Shown: piece after piece, positions 54,118 to 62,619 of the stretch | How the letters are laid out: each line of letters opens with the position of its first letter | Position numbering within the stretch: position 1 is the stretch's first letter | From: Anaerolineales bacterium UBA2317 | GTDB lineage: Bacteria; Chloroflexota; Anaerolineae; Anaerolineales; Villigracilaceae | DNA length: 64,000 nt | Assembly: GCA_002345215.1 (NCBI GenBank) | Contig: DDVH01000052.1 | Location: forward strand, 169,453 to 233,452 | Direction of reading: 5' to 3' | The notes under the pieces: model-generated | The model's database searches: none | What the model was told of the DNA's origin: nothing | Seen by the model: the letters and a program-made list of their open reading frames with translations, nothing else | Translations under genes and position numbers: made by a program

Positions 54118-54900
54118 TTACCATTCAGCTTTTTTGGTTGTATCCAAACCTGCATGAATGCCAACTCTTTTATACATAGTCACATTTGTAAAGGGTTCGC
54201 CTAAGATACCATCATGTATTGCCCATGAACGTTTACGAATGCTATCGGCGGCATCTTTCAAACGAAACGGATTCGAATCATCAAGCTGAGCATATAAATC
54301 ACCATCAGGTTGAAAGCCTGCATGAATACTTTCCATTAATCGTTTCCCTACTTGATAGGCAAATCCATAGCGTTCAAAAATAATTGCATTGTGATAATAC
54401 AACGGCTCGATGAAATACATGTCGTGACCCAGCATGGTAGCGAACTCTTCAAACTTTTCAATCGCTTGACCTAACATCCGCAATCCGCCTCTTATTTGGC
54501 CTGGTGCCAGCCCACCCTCTAAAGCATTTTTTTCAGCCTCGATATTTCTTTTTAGAATTCCAAATTTTGTTGGTGAGCCATCTGGCATTTTATCTACATC
54601 ATAGCGTGGTGATTCAGGGTTATTCAAAATGTAAAGCAAAATATGAATTTGTCCGCTTATGGTGTCGGTCATGTGGGCGTAGAGAATCGGGTCTGGGAAA
54701 TCTACTTGATGAAACAATCTCATTTCAACATCAGTAGAGCCATTTGCAAAATTAAATTGCAACAAATTATGTCCAGCCGCAGAAGTAAGCGGTGGGATGT
54801 TGAATTTCTCCAAAAGTGCTTTTGGAATATAGCGTGAATACATCGCTCGTTTTTCACGTTCTGGTAATAAGTTGATTCCACCGATAGTTGAGGGAGGCAT
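54118..54900 (-). CDS. Conserved hypothetical protein
   Basis: 260 residues. I recall similar proteins in other Chloroflexota (conserved blocks DMYFIEPLYYHNAIIFERYGF.YQ.GKRLME, DDSNPFRLKDAADSIRKRSWAIHDGILGEPFTNVTMYKRVG) but no assigned function. HDG near the C-terminus is reminiscent of metal sites but the surrounding motif is not a HD-domain. No signal peptide or membrane helix. Its stop abuts the stop of the convergent SARP gene, with no gap or terminator between. Confidence 0.72.
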   Translation of the reverse strand: MPPSTIGGINLLPEREKRAMYSRYIPKALLEKFNIPPLTSAAGHNLLQFNFANGSTDVEMRLFHQVDFPDPILYAHMTDTISGQIHILLYILNNPESPRYDVDKMPDGSPTKFGILKRNIEAEKNALEGGLAPGQIRGGLRMLGQAIEKFEEFATMLGHDMYFIEPLYYHNAIIFERYGFAYQVGKRLMESIHAGFQPDGDLYAQLDDSNPFRLKDAADSIRKRSWAIHDGILGEPFTNVTMYKRVGIHAGLDTTKKAEW

Positions 54901-54944
54901 AATATTAGTTTCCTTGTCGGTTAGTTGACTTGTTATCTAGTAAA

Positions 54945-55406
54945 CTACCTAACTCTCATCGCGCGTTCTTTATCTCGTGCTTCATCACGTTTGGCAATGG
55001 TAGCACGTTTGTCGTAGGCTTTTTTACCTTTGGCAAGTGCAATTTCTACTTTTGCACGCCCATCTTTGAGATACACTTTTGTTGGAACAATCGTCATACC
55101 TTTAATGCGGACATTATTCCAAAGTTCACGAATTTGTTTCTTATGTAATAACAAACGGCGTTTACGCTTCGGGTCATGATTAAAAAATTTCCCTGCTTGG
55201 TCGTAGGGGGCGATGTGTGCTTCCAGAAGCCAAGCGTTTTGACCATTTTCTACATCCACATATGCTTCTTGAATGCTGACTTGACCTGCGCGAATAGACT
55301 TAATCTCTGAGCCTTGCAGAGCAATGCCTGCTTCAAATTTTTCGAGTAATGTAAATTCAAAACTGGCTTTGCGGTTGTTAGCGACAATTTTTATTTCATC
55401 AGACAT
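54945..55406 (-). CDS. smpB: SsrA-binding protein SmpB
   Basis: 153 residues, the normal length. Landmarks: NRKASFEF at the start, GIALQGSEIKSIRAGQVSI.EAYV, the RKRRLLLHKKQI block, TIVPTKVYLKDGRAKVEIALAKGKKAYDKR and a basic C-terminal tail. SmpB binds tmRNA and puts it on stalled ribosomes (trans-translation). The tmRNA gene itself is not visible in this window. Confidence 0.97.
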   Translation of the reverse strand: MSDEIKIVANNRKASFEFTLLEKFEAGIALQGSEIKSIRAGQVSIQEAYVDVENGQNAWLLEAHIAPYDQAGKFFNHDPKRKRRLLLHKKQIRELWNNVRIKGMTIVPTKVYLKDGRAKVEIALAKGKKAYDKRATIAKRDEARDKERAMRVR

Positions 55407-55434
55407 GCAGTGATTTTAGCATGATTAGGAGTAA

Positions 55435-56664
55435 TTATTTTCTTAGGATGAAGAAACCTGATAGAAAACGCATACATCCAAATAAAGCTAAGGCAGGTGC
55501 AACTCCAATTACATTTGCGACCATTGGACCAATTAAGGAACTGGTTAGAATGGCAAAATTCAAAATTATGGTGTACCAAGCCAAATGAGATGGACGGTCG
55601 TGTGGAGGAATATTTTCAAGCATGTAGTTGGCATAAGCACCATTGGCTAGTGCGAATAAAAATCCGCCAAAGAAAGAAAGCAAATAATACTGAAATGCAT
55701 CCTGTGAAAAAGCCATCATTAATGGATAGAAACCGACTCCGACCGCGCCCCAACCTGTCACTTTTTTGTGACCATATCTTTGCACGATTCTTCCTAATTG
55801 CGTGGACGAAAGCAATACGGTCAAATAGAATAGGGCGGTACCTGTTCCAAAGTGACTGTCATTGAGATTTAGTTCACCGACAAGATAAAGTGCATACAAT
55901 GGTGTAACTATATATTGAGTCAGATGAAAAAATAATAATGAAAGCAAGATTTTGCGAAACGGAGTTTTCCAAATATCAAGCCGAAGAGAGGAATCAGATT
56001 TGATAGCAGAATCAGGCATCAACTCAGAAAGAGGCGGTGTTCTTTCTTCCAATGGTTTGACGTGATAAATATGATAACTACTCATCGCGGCACCGAATGC
56101 CCCAATAGCAAAAATGATTTGATATCCTTCGGTGAATGGTGTGTTATCTAAAATATAGCCTGCAATCAAAGATGAAAGCATGTATGCAATTGCAAAGGTG
56201 ACGTTGCGTGTGCCTGCCACGCGTGCACGATATTGGTCTGGAACGGCTTCTGCAAATAACGCATTGAAGCCTACACCTAATGGTGTGAGTGGAATTGCCA
56301 TTAAGAATGTAATCACAATTAATGACCAGATTTGACCTTGTTCATCAAAAATCCAGGGGAGTGGAATCCAAAAGAGATAGCCGATGCGAAATAAAACCGA
56401 CGACCAAAAAACTGCACGACCTGTGTGGCGTTTGCTTATCCAATGCCCTGCGGGAATGGCGAGAAATAAATTGACGATTGCCGAGGCGGCAGTAAGTAAA
56501 CCGATTTGTAAACCAGTTGCACCTAAACGTGCAGCATAAATGTTCAGAAAGTTTATAGCGGTGCCACTTAACACGCCGAACCATGCTATGTCGAGATATA
56601 GGTTTGTGAAGTTGGAACGATATCTTTCGGGGATGTCGGATTGACGAAATAAGTTGAAAGGCAT
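55435..56664 (-). CDS. Major facilitator superfamily transporter
   Basis: 409 residues from ATG 56664; about twelve membrane helices in two halves, with the loop 2-3 motif (GHWISKRHTGRAVF) usual for MFS. Central loop (EERTPPLSELMPDSA). Likely a proton-driven exporter; substrate unknown. A TATAAT sits only seven bases before this ATG, so it may be leaderless; an earlier ATG at 56682 would overlap that box. Divergent from the aminotransferase gene. Confidence 0.85.
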   Translation of the reverse strand: MPFNLFRQSDIPERYRSNFTNLYLDIAWFGVLSGTAINFLNIYAARLGATGLQIGLLTAASAIVNLFLAIPAGHWISKRHTGRAVFWSSVLFRIGYLFWIPLPWIFDEQGQIWSLIVITFLMAIPLTPLGVGFNALFAEAVPDQYRARVAGTRNVTFAIAYMLSSLIAGYILDNTPFTEGYQIIFAIGAFGAAMSSYHIYHVKPLEERTPPLSELMPDSAIKSDSSLRLDIWKTPFRKILLSLLFFHLTQYIVTPLYALYLVGELNLNDSHFGTGTALFYLTVLLSSTQLGRIVQRYGHKKVTGWGAVGVGFYPLMMAFSQDAFQYYLLSFFGGFLFALANGAYANYMLENIPPHDRPSHLAWYTIILNFAILTSSLIGPMVANVIGVAPALALFGCMRFLSGFFILRK

Positions 56665-56704
56665 GATTAAGATTATACCCATACTATTTTCGATTAAGAT
56701 TATA
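56665..56704. promoter_or_regulatory. Divergent promoter region with 13-bp direct repeat
   Basis: GATTAAGATTATA occurs at 56665-56677 and 56692-56704, 27 bases apart, filling most of the 42-base gap between divergent starts. On the minus strand each copy contains TATAAT, one of them seven bases before the MFS start. Could be duplicated -10 elements or an operator. Confidence 0.5.
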
Positions 56705-56706
56705 GA

Positions 56707-57855
56707 ATGTTTAATCTCAAAAAAGATTTCTTACTTGACCCTTCTATTACTTTTCTCAATCACGGCTCGTTTGGAGCAACACCAAAGCCTGTATTCAAAG
56801 AATATCAACGCTGGCAAAGAGAATTGGAGAATCAGCCGGTTGAATTTTTAGGCAGGCGGCATAATGATTTAATGATGGCTTCGCGTGAAATGTTGGGAAA
56901 ATATTTAGGAACGCGTGCAGAAAATTTAGTTTATGTTCAAAATGCCACGATTGGTTTGAACGCCGTGGCACGCTCATTGGATTTGAAAACAAGCGATGAA
57001 GTTTTATCTACGAATCATGAATATGGCGCGTTGGATCGAACTTGGAGATTTCTCTCAAAAGAAAAAGGCTTTACGTATATCAATCAAAAAGTAGATTTGA
57101 CCTCATATGATAATTTTGTAAAATCCTTTTTGGGAGGTATTACATCGAATACAAAAATCATTTTCTTGAGTCATATCACTTCACCAACCGCCACAATTTT
57201 CCCTATAAAAAAAATTATTCAATTTGCAAAGACGAAAAATATTGTTACGATTATTGATGGGGCGCATGCGCCAGGTCAAATCCCATTGAATCTTGATTTG
57301 CTTGGCGCAGATTTTTATGCAGGCAATTTGCATAAATGGTTGTGTGCGCCAAAGGGTGCAGGTTTTTTGTATGCCCGACCTGAAATACAACATTTGTTAA
57401 AACCTTTAATCGTTTCGTGGGGATATGAATCTGAAATGCCGAGTAAATCAAAATTTGTGGATGAACATGAATGGCAAGGCACGCGCGACATCGCGGCGTT
57501 TTTAACTGTCCCGAAGGCAATTGCATACCAGCAAGAGCAGGATTGGGTCAAAGTAAGAAGCGCATGTCATCAATTGGCTGTGGAGGCTTGGTATGGCATC
57601 CATGATGTGATAAAACAAACCCCGCTTCATACTGACCCTGAAATTTGGTTCGCCCAAATGACAGTTTCTTCACTTCCAGTTAATACTGATGTTTTATCCT
57701 TTAAACAGAAGTTGTATGATGAATTTCGTATTGAAGTTCCTATCATTGATTGGCACGGGAACAAATTAATTCGTACATCCGTCCAAGGCTATAATTCTAA
57801 ACGTGACATTGACCGTTTGATAGATACTTTGAAAAAAATGTTAGATACAGTATGA
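56707..57855 (+). CDS. Class V aminotransferase (isopenicillin-N-epimerase-like)
   Basis: 382 residues, fold-type I PLP enzyme. Landmarks: FLNHGSFGATP near the N-terminus, TNHEYGALDRTW, the PLP aspartate in VTIIDGAHAPGQIPLNL, and the Schiff-base lysine in GNLHKWLCAPKGAGFL. Family members include isopenicillin N epimerase, cysteine desulfurase-like and hercynylcysteine-lyase-like enzymes; the reaction here is not resolved. Its end overlaps the CAP-LysM gene by four bases, so both are in one transcript. Confidence 0.9.
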   Translation: MFNLKKDFLLDPSITFLNHGSFGATPKPVFKEYQRWQRELENQPVEFLGRRHNDLMMASREMLGKYLGTRAENLVYVQNATIGLNAVARSLDLKTSDEVLSTNHEYGALDRTWRFLSKEKGFTYINQKVDLTSYDNFVKSFLGGITSNTKIIFLSHITSPTATIFPIKKIIQFAKTKNIVTIIDGAHAPGQIPLNLDLLGADFYAGNLHKWLCAPKGAGFLYARPEIQHLLKPLIVSWGYESEMPSKSKFVDEHEWQGTRDIAAFLTVPKAIAYQQEQDWVKVRSACHQLAVEAWYGIHDVIKQTPLHTDPEIWFAQMTVSSLPVNTDVLSFKQKLYDEFRIEVPIIDWHGNKLIRTSVQGYNSKRDIDRLIDTLKKMLDTV

Positions 57856-58880
57856 AAAGAATAAATTTATTTTTTATTTTGCTTTTATTAACTTTGACTC
57901 TTTTGAATGTGTTTTCTTCAAAAGAAGTTTCTGCAATGCCTGCTCGCTATCCTATCACTACGCCTGCGCAAATGATTGAAACAGTAAATAATTTGCGTGT
58001 TTCATACGGACTTGCACCTTTAACAACACATCCAATTTTGATGCAGTCTGCACAATCGCAAGCCGATTACATGGCGGCGACAGGCAATGTGACACATGCT
58101 CGCCCCGGCGGAATTACATATACACAGCAATTACTTTCATTAGGCTTTCCATTATCTGGTGATTTATCTTTAGGTGGGTTTCGCGCCGAAAATATTTTAT
58201 ATAGCAATGGTTACTTAGAATGGAATGGTGTTCCACCTGGCTGGCAAGATGATGCCCACATGAACACTATGCTTTCACAGAATTTTACACATATTGGTGC
58301 AGGAATTTCGCAGTCAGGTGGTGCTTATTATTATGCAGTTGATACTGCCGCCTCCACATCAAATGGTCAAATGCAAAGCACCGCGCCACAGATTCTTGAA
58401 GGTGTCTCTGGTACATCGGGTGAAGCGGCGGGAGTGAGTCAATACATGGTGCCGATTACATTGAACACTGCCGATGCAAATGGGAATGTGTATCATCAAG
58501 TGCAATATGGTCAAACCTTGTGGAGTATTGCGATTGCGTATGGCACAACCATAAAAAACATTCAAGCTTTGAATAATTTAGGTGAAGATTTGACGATTTA
58601 TCAGGGACAAAATTTATTGGTGTTGCAAAATGTTCCTCCACCACTTTCTACCGTTGGACCTACTCTAACGATTCAAGCCACAAATACTTCAATTGCTACA
58701 GTAACAAGTATTCCAACTTCTGTTTCGACTCAAATTGTCATTACGTCAACACTTGAAAATTTAGATACTGATGTTTCTAACCCGTCAAATTCACGCTTGT
58801 TGGTGATTATATTAATCATCGCGGCATTTGTGGGGGCGGGCATGGCGGTATGGTTGATACGTGACCCTAATAACAATTAG
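57852..58880 (+). CDS. Secreted CAP-domain protein with LysM and C-terminal membrane anchor
   Basis: 342 residues. Signal peptide (~1-28), CAP/SCP domain (~38-165: NNLRVSYGLAPL, QSQADYMAATGNVTHARPGG, GAGISQSGGAYYY), one LysM (~213-257: YHQVQYGQTLWSIAIAYGT..NIQALNNL....IYQGQNLLVL), a Thr/Ser-rich spacer and a C-terminal helix (~317-337) with RDPNNN inside. LysM binds peptidoglycan, so the CAP domain is held at the wall. Function of bacterial CAP proteins is mostly unknown. Coupled to the aminotransferase gene. Confidence 0.9.
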   Translation: MKRINLFFILLLLTLTLLNVFSSKEVSAMPARYPITTPAQMIETVNNLRVSYGLAPLTTHPILMQSAQSQADYMAATGNVTHARPGGITYTQQLLSLGFPLSGDLSLGGFRAENILYSNGYLEWNGVPPGWQDDAHMNTMLSQNFTHIGAGISQSGGAYYYAVDTAASTSNGQMQSTAPQILEGVSGTSGEAAGVSQYMVPITLNTADANGNVYHQVQYGQTLWSIAIAYGTTIKNIQALNNLGEDLTIYQGQNLLVLQNVPPPLSTVGPTLTIQATNTSIATVTSIPTSVSTQIVITSTLENLDTDVSNPSNSRLLVIILIIAAFVGAGMAVWLIRDPNNN

Positions 58881-58887
58881 CTCCTCA

Positions 58888-59463
58888 TCACGGCATTCCC
58901 ACAGAACGCATCATCCTTGACCCAAGTTGATTGCCGTTGATTTTGCCGAGGGCAAAATCCCATACATCTTTCCAGAGGATGAAAATGCTGGCGGTTTGAG
59001 TCATTCGCTCGAAGGCAACCAGTTCCAGCGTCTGAATTGAAGCGGGGATTTGATTTTGAATCCGTTCGATGACTTTATCATGTTCTGAAAAGGCGTACAT
59101 CAAAATCACAAAAGTTGATTCAGGTGTGCAATTATCTGAATAAACCCAATCGCAATCTACATGGATTCGTAATGTGCTGGCTTGTTGGGTGGTGACATCG
59201 AGAATCACCTTTGCATCGATGACACTATATTTTGCTACAACTGTTTCGGATAAGGGGTCTGAGCCGATGATGACTTCGTTTAAGATTTCAACGATGCGGG
59301 CTGTATTGGGTTCAGGTGTTGCAGAAGGTGTGACAGGTGTTGGAGTCCATGATGTTGCAGTAAGAGAATTAATCACCGCCGCTTGCACATCAGGGTTTGT
59401 AATATCTGGCGCACATGCAATGAAAACGAGGACAGGCAAAAATGAAAAAACACGTTTGAACAT
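58888..59463 (-). CDS. Predicted lipoprotein of unknown function
   Basis: 191 residues. The N-terminus FSFLPVLVFIAC is a lipoprotein signal with the lipid Cys at 17, then a Thr/Pro-rich spacer and a small alpha/beta domain with a Cys pair (VDCDWVYSDNC). No recognised family. A strong ACCTCC (GGAGGT) ribosome site is at 59467-59472, and TTGACG-17-GTAAAA (59511-59483, minus strand) is a likely promoter. Convergent with the CAP-LysM gene, seven bases apart. Confidence 0.8.
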   Translation of the reverse strand: MFKRVFSFLPVLVFIACAPDITNPDVQAAVINSLTATSWTPTPVTPSATPEPNTARIVEILNEVIIGSDPLSETVVAKYSVIDAKVILDVTTQQASTLRIHVDCDWVYSDNCTPESTFVILMYAFSEHDKVIERIQNQIPASIQTLELVAFERMTQTASIFILWKDVWDFALGKINGNQLGSRMMRSVGMP

Positions 59464-59648
59464 AGAACCTCCGTTTGCGCGTTTTTACCTTATCCGCTTT
59501 TTAATCGTCAATCAAAACCGCTATACGATGAGGATACGTTTTCTTGACGATGTTCTCATATATATAATTTGATATAGATGTAATACAAGTGATTTTATAT
59601 TTGTGAGAATACGTCAGACAATTAACTAGGCTATACAAATTTTCATCA

Positions 59649-59676
59649 TTGACAAATCGCGTAAGATAAGTAAAAT
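59649..59676 (+). promoter_or_regulatory. Promoter of the sulfur/cysteine cluster
   Basis: Perfect TTGACA (59649-59654), a 16-base spacer and TAAAAT (59671-59676). Transcription would begin near 59683 and give a ~210-base leader before CysM. The stretch 59512-59648 to its left is AT-rich with no gene. Confidence 0.8.
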
Positions 59677-59726
59677 AGCCCACATCTTATCAACTATGAA
59701 TACTTACTTGAACTTTTATTGCTTGT

Positions 59727-59864
59727 GTCTATCGCGGGGCTCGTAGCCGCCGCTGAGATAGACCCCTCCGCAGTCAACGGAATCAGACGGTAGAGCGACC
59801 CCCGCTTGCAAATTCTGCAATGTGTGTGGCGTTTTCGCCGTCTTTTTGTTTACCCGTTGACTGC
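59727..59864 (+). ncRNA. Structured leader RNA upstream of the cysteine cluster, candidate riboswitch
   Basis: Markedly GC-rich for this genome. Pairings seen: GTCTATC (59727-59733) with GATAGAC (59757-59763), enclosing a GCGG-GGCT/AGCC-CCGC hairpin (59734-59753); GCGGGG (59734-59739) alternatively with CCCCGC (59800-59805); an 11-bp perfect long-range helix (59770-59780 with 59854-59864) enclosing AGACGG (59785-59790) with CCGTCT (59838-59843). The latter competes with a GGCG-TTTT-CGCC hairpin (59828-59839) followed by GTCTTTTTG, a terminator shape. Mutually exclusive stems next to a T-run fit a regulatory switch. CTGAGATAGACCCC (59753-59766) recalls part of the TPP motif, but the rest does not fit. 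I recognise no known class. Confidence 0.6.
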
Positions 59865-59891
59865 TTTTGATTTAACTTGATAAAGGATGAA

Positions 59892-60836
59892 ATGACTTTA
59901 CTAGATTTTCGATTAACTGAATCAAACCCCATTCCACTTGATGGATTACCTGCCCATGTTGGAGATACGCCACTCCTTCCGCTTCGCAGACTCAGTGGAG
60001 GCTTGAATCAGCGCGTGAAAATTTTTGCTAAGGCTGAATGGTTTAACCCCGGCGGTTCCGTCAAAGATAGACCCGCATTAAATATTATCCAAACCGCCAT
60101 TGCAAATGGTGACTTGGACAACGGCAAACGCTTATTAGATTCAACTTCTGGCAATATGGGAATTTCGTATGCGACATTTGGTGCGGCGTTAGGAATCCCG
60201 GTCACATTGGCAGTGCCTGCCAATGCCAGTGCTGAAAGAATATCTATTCTCAAAGCCTTAGGTGCAGAAATTGTGCTTACAGACCCATTAGAAGGTTCTG
60301 ATGGTGCGATTCTTAAAGCAAGAGAATTAGCACAAGAGAATCCAGATTTATATTGGTATGCAAATCAATATAACAACCCAGCCAATTGGCAAGCGCATTA
60401 TTTATCTACTGGACCTGAAATTCTTGTGCAAACCAATGCGACTGTGACTCATTTTGTGGCGGGTTTGGGAACATCCGGCACGCTGATGGGAACTGGAAAA
60501 TATTTACAAGAACATTTGTCACATGTAAAAGTGATTGCATTTCAACCAGATGCTTCGTTTCATGGGTTGGAAGGACTTAAGCACATGCCGACAGCCATCA
60601 AGCCGGGGATTTATGATGAGTCTCTGGCTGGCGAACCACTTGAAGTCCAGACTGAAGCGGCACGTGAGATGGTGAGTCGCTTGGCGCGAGAAGAAGGTCT
60701 GTTTGTTGGAATATCATCTGGTGCGGCGGCTGTCGCGGCTCTTGAAGTTGCCAGTCAATTGGACGAAGGTGTGGTTGTGACAGTCTTCCCTGATGCTGGT
60801 TATAAATATTTGAGTGATAAAAATTTATGGAAATAG
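59892..60836 (+). CDS. cysM: Cysteine synthase family protein, CysM-like
   Basis: 314 residues from ATG 59892, with AAAGGAT at 59882-59888 (a TTG at 59877 is less likely). Fold-type II PLP enzyme: Lys58 in NPGGSVKDRPA forms the Schiff base, STSGNMGISYA binds substrate, and GLGTSGTLMGTGK holds the phosphate. In the CysO pathway the enzyme joins CysO-thiocarboxylate to O-phosphoserine or O-acetylserine. The context here (JAMM protease, CysO-like carrier, MoeZ) favours that reaction over free sulfide, but this is inference. Overlaps the next gene by 10 bases. Confidence 0.92.
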   Translation: MTLLDFRLTESNPIPLDGLPAHVGDTPLLPLRRLSGGLNQRVKIFAKAEWFNPGGSVKDRPALNIIQTAIANGDLDNGKRLLDSTSGNMGISYATFGAALGIPVTLAVPANASAERISILKALGAEIVLTDPLEGSDGAILKARELAQENPDLYWYANQYNNPANWQAHYLSTGPEILVQTNATVTHFVAGLGTSGTLMGTGKYLQEHLSHVKVIAFQPDASFHGLEGLKHMPTAIKPGIYDESLAGEPLEVQTEAAREMVSRLAREEGLFVGISSGAAAVAALEVASQLDEGVVVTVFPDAGYKYLSDKNLWK

Positions 60837-61240
60837 AAATTTCAAAAACATTGATTGAAAAGATAAATTCACATCTTGAAGCGGCGTATCCCGAAGAGGG
60901 AGCAGGATTTTTGCTTGGAAAAAATAATGAAGTGAAAGAAATTTTGACGTTATCGAATGCGCGTGAAGATGAAGCCCGTCATAATCGCTTTTTGATTACG
61001 GAGCAAGATTATTTCAAAGCCGAATTGAAAGCGGATGAATTAAATTTAAATATCATTGGCGTGTTTCATTCACATCCTGATTGCCCAAATGTGCCATCTG
61101 AATTTGACCGTGAATGGGCGCAACCAAATTTTTCATATGTAATCACACGCGTGGATAAAGGAAAATCCGTTGATCATCGTTCGTGGCGTTTGGTGGAAGA
61201 TAGAACGAAGTATGAGGAAGAAGAAATACTAATCTCTTAG
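60827..61240 (+). CDS. mec: JAMM/MPN metalloprotease (Mec-like, CysO-cysteine peptidase)
   Basis: 137 residues, all one JAB domain. The zinc motif is intact: His81-Ser-His83, Ser91 and Asp94 (HSHPDCPNVPSEFD), with Glu24 (EEGAGFLLG) as the general base. In Mycobacterium the Mec protease removes cysteine from CysO-Cys. Overlap with CysM and the CysO-like gene nearby make this the likely role here. The 76-base gap after it contains the TTTAGCCACAGAG repeat. Confidence 0.92.
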   Translation: MEIEISKTLIEKINSHLEAAYPEEGAGFLLGKNNEVKEILTLSNAREDEARHNRFLITEQDYFKAELKADELNLNIIGVFHSHPDCPNVPSEFDREWAQPNFSYVITRVDKGKSVDHRSWRLVEDRTKYEEEEILIS

Positions 61241-61270
61241 TTTTACAGATTCTTAAGTGGTTTTCTCAAA

Positions 61271-61295
61271 AATCTCTGTGCTCTCTGTGGCTAAA
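61271..61295 (-). repeat. TTTAGCCACAGAG dispersed motif, copy C
   Basis: Inverted copy of 46133-46166 without the GTCACAGAG unit, in the gap between the JAMM protease and DUF4395 genes. Confidence 0.6.
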
Positions 61296-61316
61296 AAATA
61301 AAATAGGATAATTAAT

Positions 61317-61811
61317 ATGACAACACAAACTTTACAAAAAGTAGACCATGCAATTCTCAGAACAAATCAATATTTTATTATCGGCATTAGCATTTTGGCT
61401 TATATTTTGAATCAACCAATTCTGGCGGCGTTTGTTGCTCTAGTTATGGGAGTTGGTTCTATATTGAAAACACCGGGCTTTGGGATTATTTACAAATCCA
61501 TTTTGAAGCCACGCGGATGGATGAAGCCTGATATTTTGGATGATAATCCCGAACCACATCGTTTTTCGCAAATCGTTGGATTCTTATTTCTAACAGCAGG
61601 TTCCATTGCATTATTTTCTGGCGCAACAGTTTTAGGTTGGACATTAGTTTGGATTGTGATTGCACTGGCAGCACTCAATGCCTTTGGCGGATTTTGTGTC
61701 GGTTGTGCGGTCTATTATTGGTTAGCCAGATTAGGTGTGCCGGGGTTTGGTAAACAAGCTCCAGCTGGAGTAATCCCTGGCGCGAAACCGAAAGCGAGTG
61801 CAAGTGTATGA
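61317..61811 (+). CDS. DUF4395 membrane protein
   Basis: 164 residues. Three to four membrane helices and the family signature FGGFCVGCAVYYWLARLGVPGF near the C-terminus, with a CxxC pair facing the membrane. RFSQIVGF and VDHAILRTNQ are also typical. DUF4395 proteins are often next to thioredoxins and sulfur-transfer genes, suggesting a thiol or sulfur role. Overlaps the thioredoxin gene by four bases. Confidence 0.88.
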   Translation: MTTQTLQKVDHAILRTNQYFIIGISILAYILNQPILAAFVALVMGVGSILKTPGFGIIYKSILKPRGWMKPDILDDNPEPHRFSQIVGFLFLTAGSIALFSGATVLGWTLVWIVIALAALNAFGGFCVGCAVYYWLARLGVPGFGKQAPAGVIPGAKPKASASV

Positions 61812-62215
61812 GTTCTGAGATTTTATTGCGCTTCGCTTTTGCCATTGGTATTATATTTTTAGGATTGGTACTTTATTGGTTTATTAACCAGAGATTATTA
61901 TCTCGTGCAGGTAATAATATAAATTCTTTATTGAATCCTTTGCCCAATAAACCAGTGATTGTATATTTCACCACGCCAGATTGCGTTCCATGCAAAACCA
62001 TTCAACGCCCTGCATTAGATAAACTAACTTCAACGTATGGTGATACATTTCAAGTACTGGAAATTGATGCCACCGAACGCCCTGACCTCGCCAAAACTTG
62101 GGGCGTGATGAGTGTGCCGACTACATTTTTATTAAATGCTCGTGGCGAAGCACGTTATGTCAATAACGGTGTGGCACGTGCTGAGAAATTGATGGAACAA
62201 TTACAAACTTTGTAA
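61808..62215 (+). CDS. Membrane-anchored thioredoxin
   Basis: 135 residues. One N-terminal helix (~7-27) and a thioredoxin domain with active site CVPC (FTTPDCVPCKTIQ) and the cis-Pro (SVPTTFLL). The active site differs from CGPC. Coupled to the DUF4395 gene by a four-base overlap (ATGA). It probably supplies electrons to sulfur transfer or to DUF4395's Cys pair (inference). Whether the domain faces in or out is not settled. Confidence 0.92.
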   Translation: MSSEILLRFAFAIGIIFLGLVLYWFINQRLLSRAGNNINSLLNPLPNKPVIVYFTTPDCVPCKTIQRPALDKLTSTYGDTFQVLEIDATERPDLAKTWGVMSVPTTFLLNARGEARYVNNGVARAEKLMEQLQTL

Positions 62216-62223
62216 GTATTATC

Positions 62224-62238
62224 AGACATGACATGTCT
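62224..62238. promoter_or_regulatory. Palindrome before the CysO-like gene
   Basis: AGACATG-A-CATGTCT, a perfect 7-1-7 palindrome, in the 130-base gap before the CysO-like gene; CATGTCT recurs at 62314-62320. Possible operator for a sulfur regulator. Confidence 0.4.
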
Positions 62239-62345
62239 CATTGAGATTATTATTAGCCAATACTTTTTCCCGGACACGAATCACAATTAATCACGGTTTC
62301 GCGGAGATACGTCATGTCTTTATAAAAATTTAGGAGAAAAACTTA

Positions 62346-62618
62346 ATGCCTGTATTACGAATCCCAACTCCATTGCGTGCTTACACCAATGGACAATCCA
62401 CAGTCAATGTGACTGGAAAAAATGTTTCAGAAGTATTGACTGATCTAACCAAGCAATATCCAACCATCAAACCGCATATCTTCAATGAAGATGGCGCATT
62501 GCGTCCGTTTGTGAATTTATTTGTGGGCGAATCAAATATCAAAGACTTGCAAGGTGTGGATACACCTATCAAAGAAGAAGATAAAGTCATGTTGATTCCG
62601 TCGATTGCGGGTGGGTAA
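62346..62618 (+). CDS. cysO: MoaD/ThiS-family sulfur carrier protein, CysO-like
   Basis: 90 residues, a ubiquitin-like beta-grasp ending SIAGG. The C-terminal Gly-Gly is adenylated and then converted to a thiocarboxylate by the E1/rhodanese enzyme encoded next. FVNLFVGESNIKDLQG and KEEDKVMLIP are usual for MoaD-like carriers. AGGAGA precedes the ATG. The neighbours CysM, JAMM protease and MoeZ-like point to CysO and not to molybdopterin or thiamine synthesis. Confidence 0.9.
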   Translation: MPVLRIPTPLRAYTNGQSTVNVTGKNVSEVLTDLTKQYPTIKPHIFNEDGALRPFVNLFVGESNIKDLQGVDTPIKEEDKVMLIPSIAGG

Positions 62619-62619
62619 C

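Noticed and set aside
59727..59805. TPP riboswitch, because of GGGG...GCTGAGATAGACCC
   Set aside because: Only the CTGAGA half-motif fits. The conserved second half (CCTGATC...TAAT...CCAGCG.AGGGA) is absent, and the genes downstream make cysteine, not thiamine.
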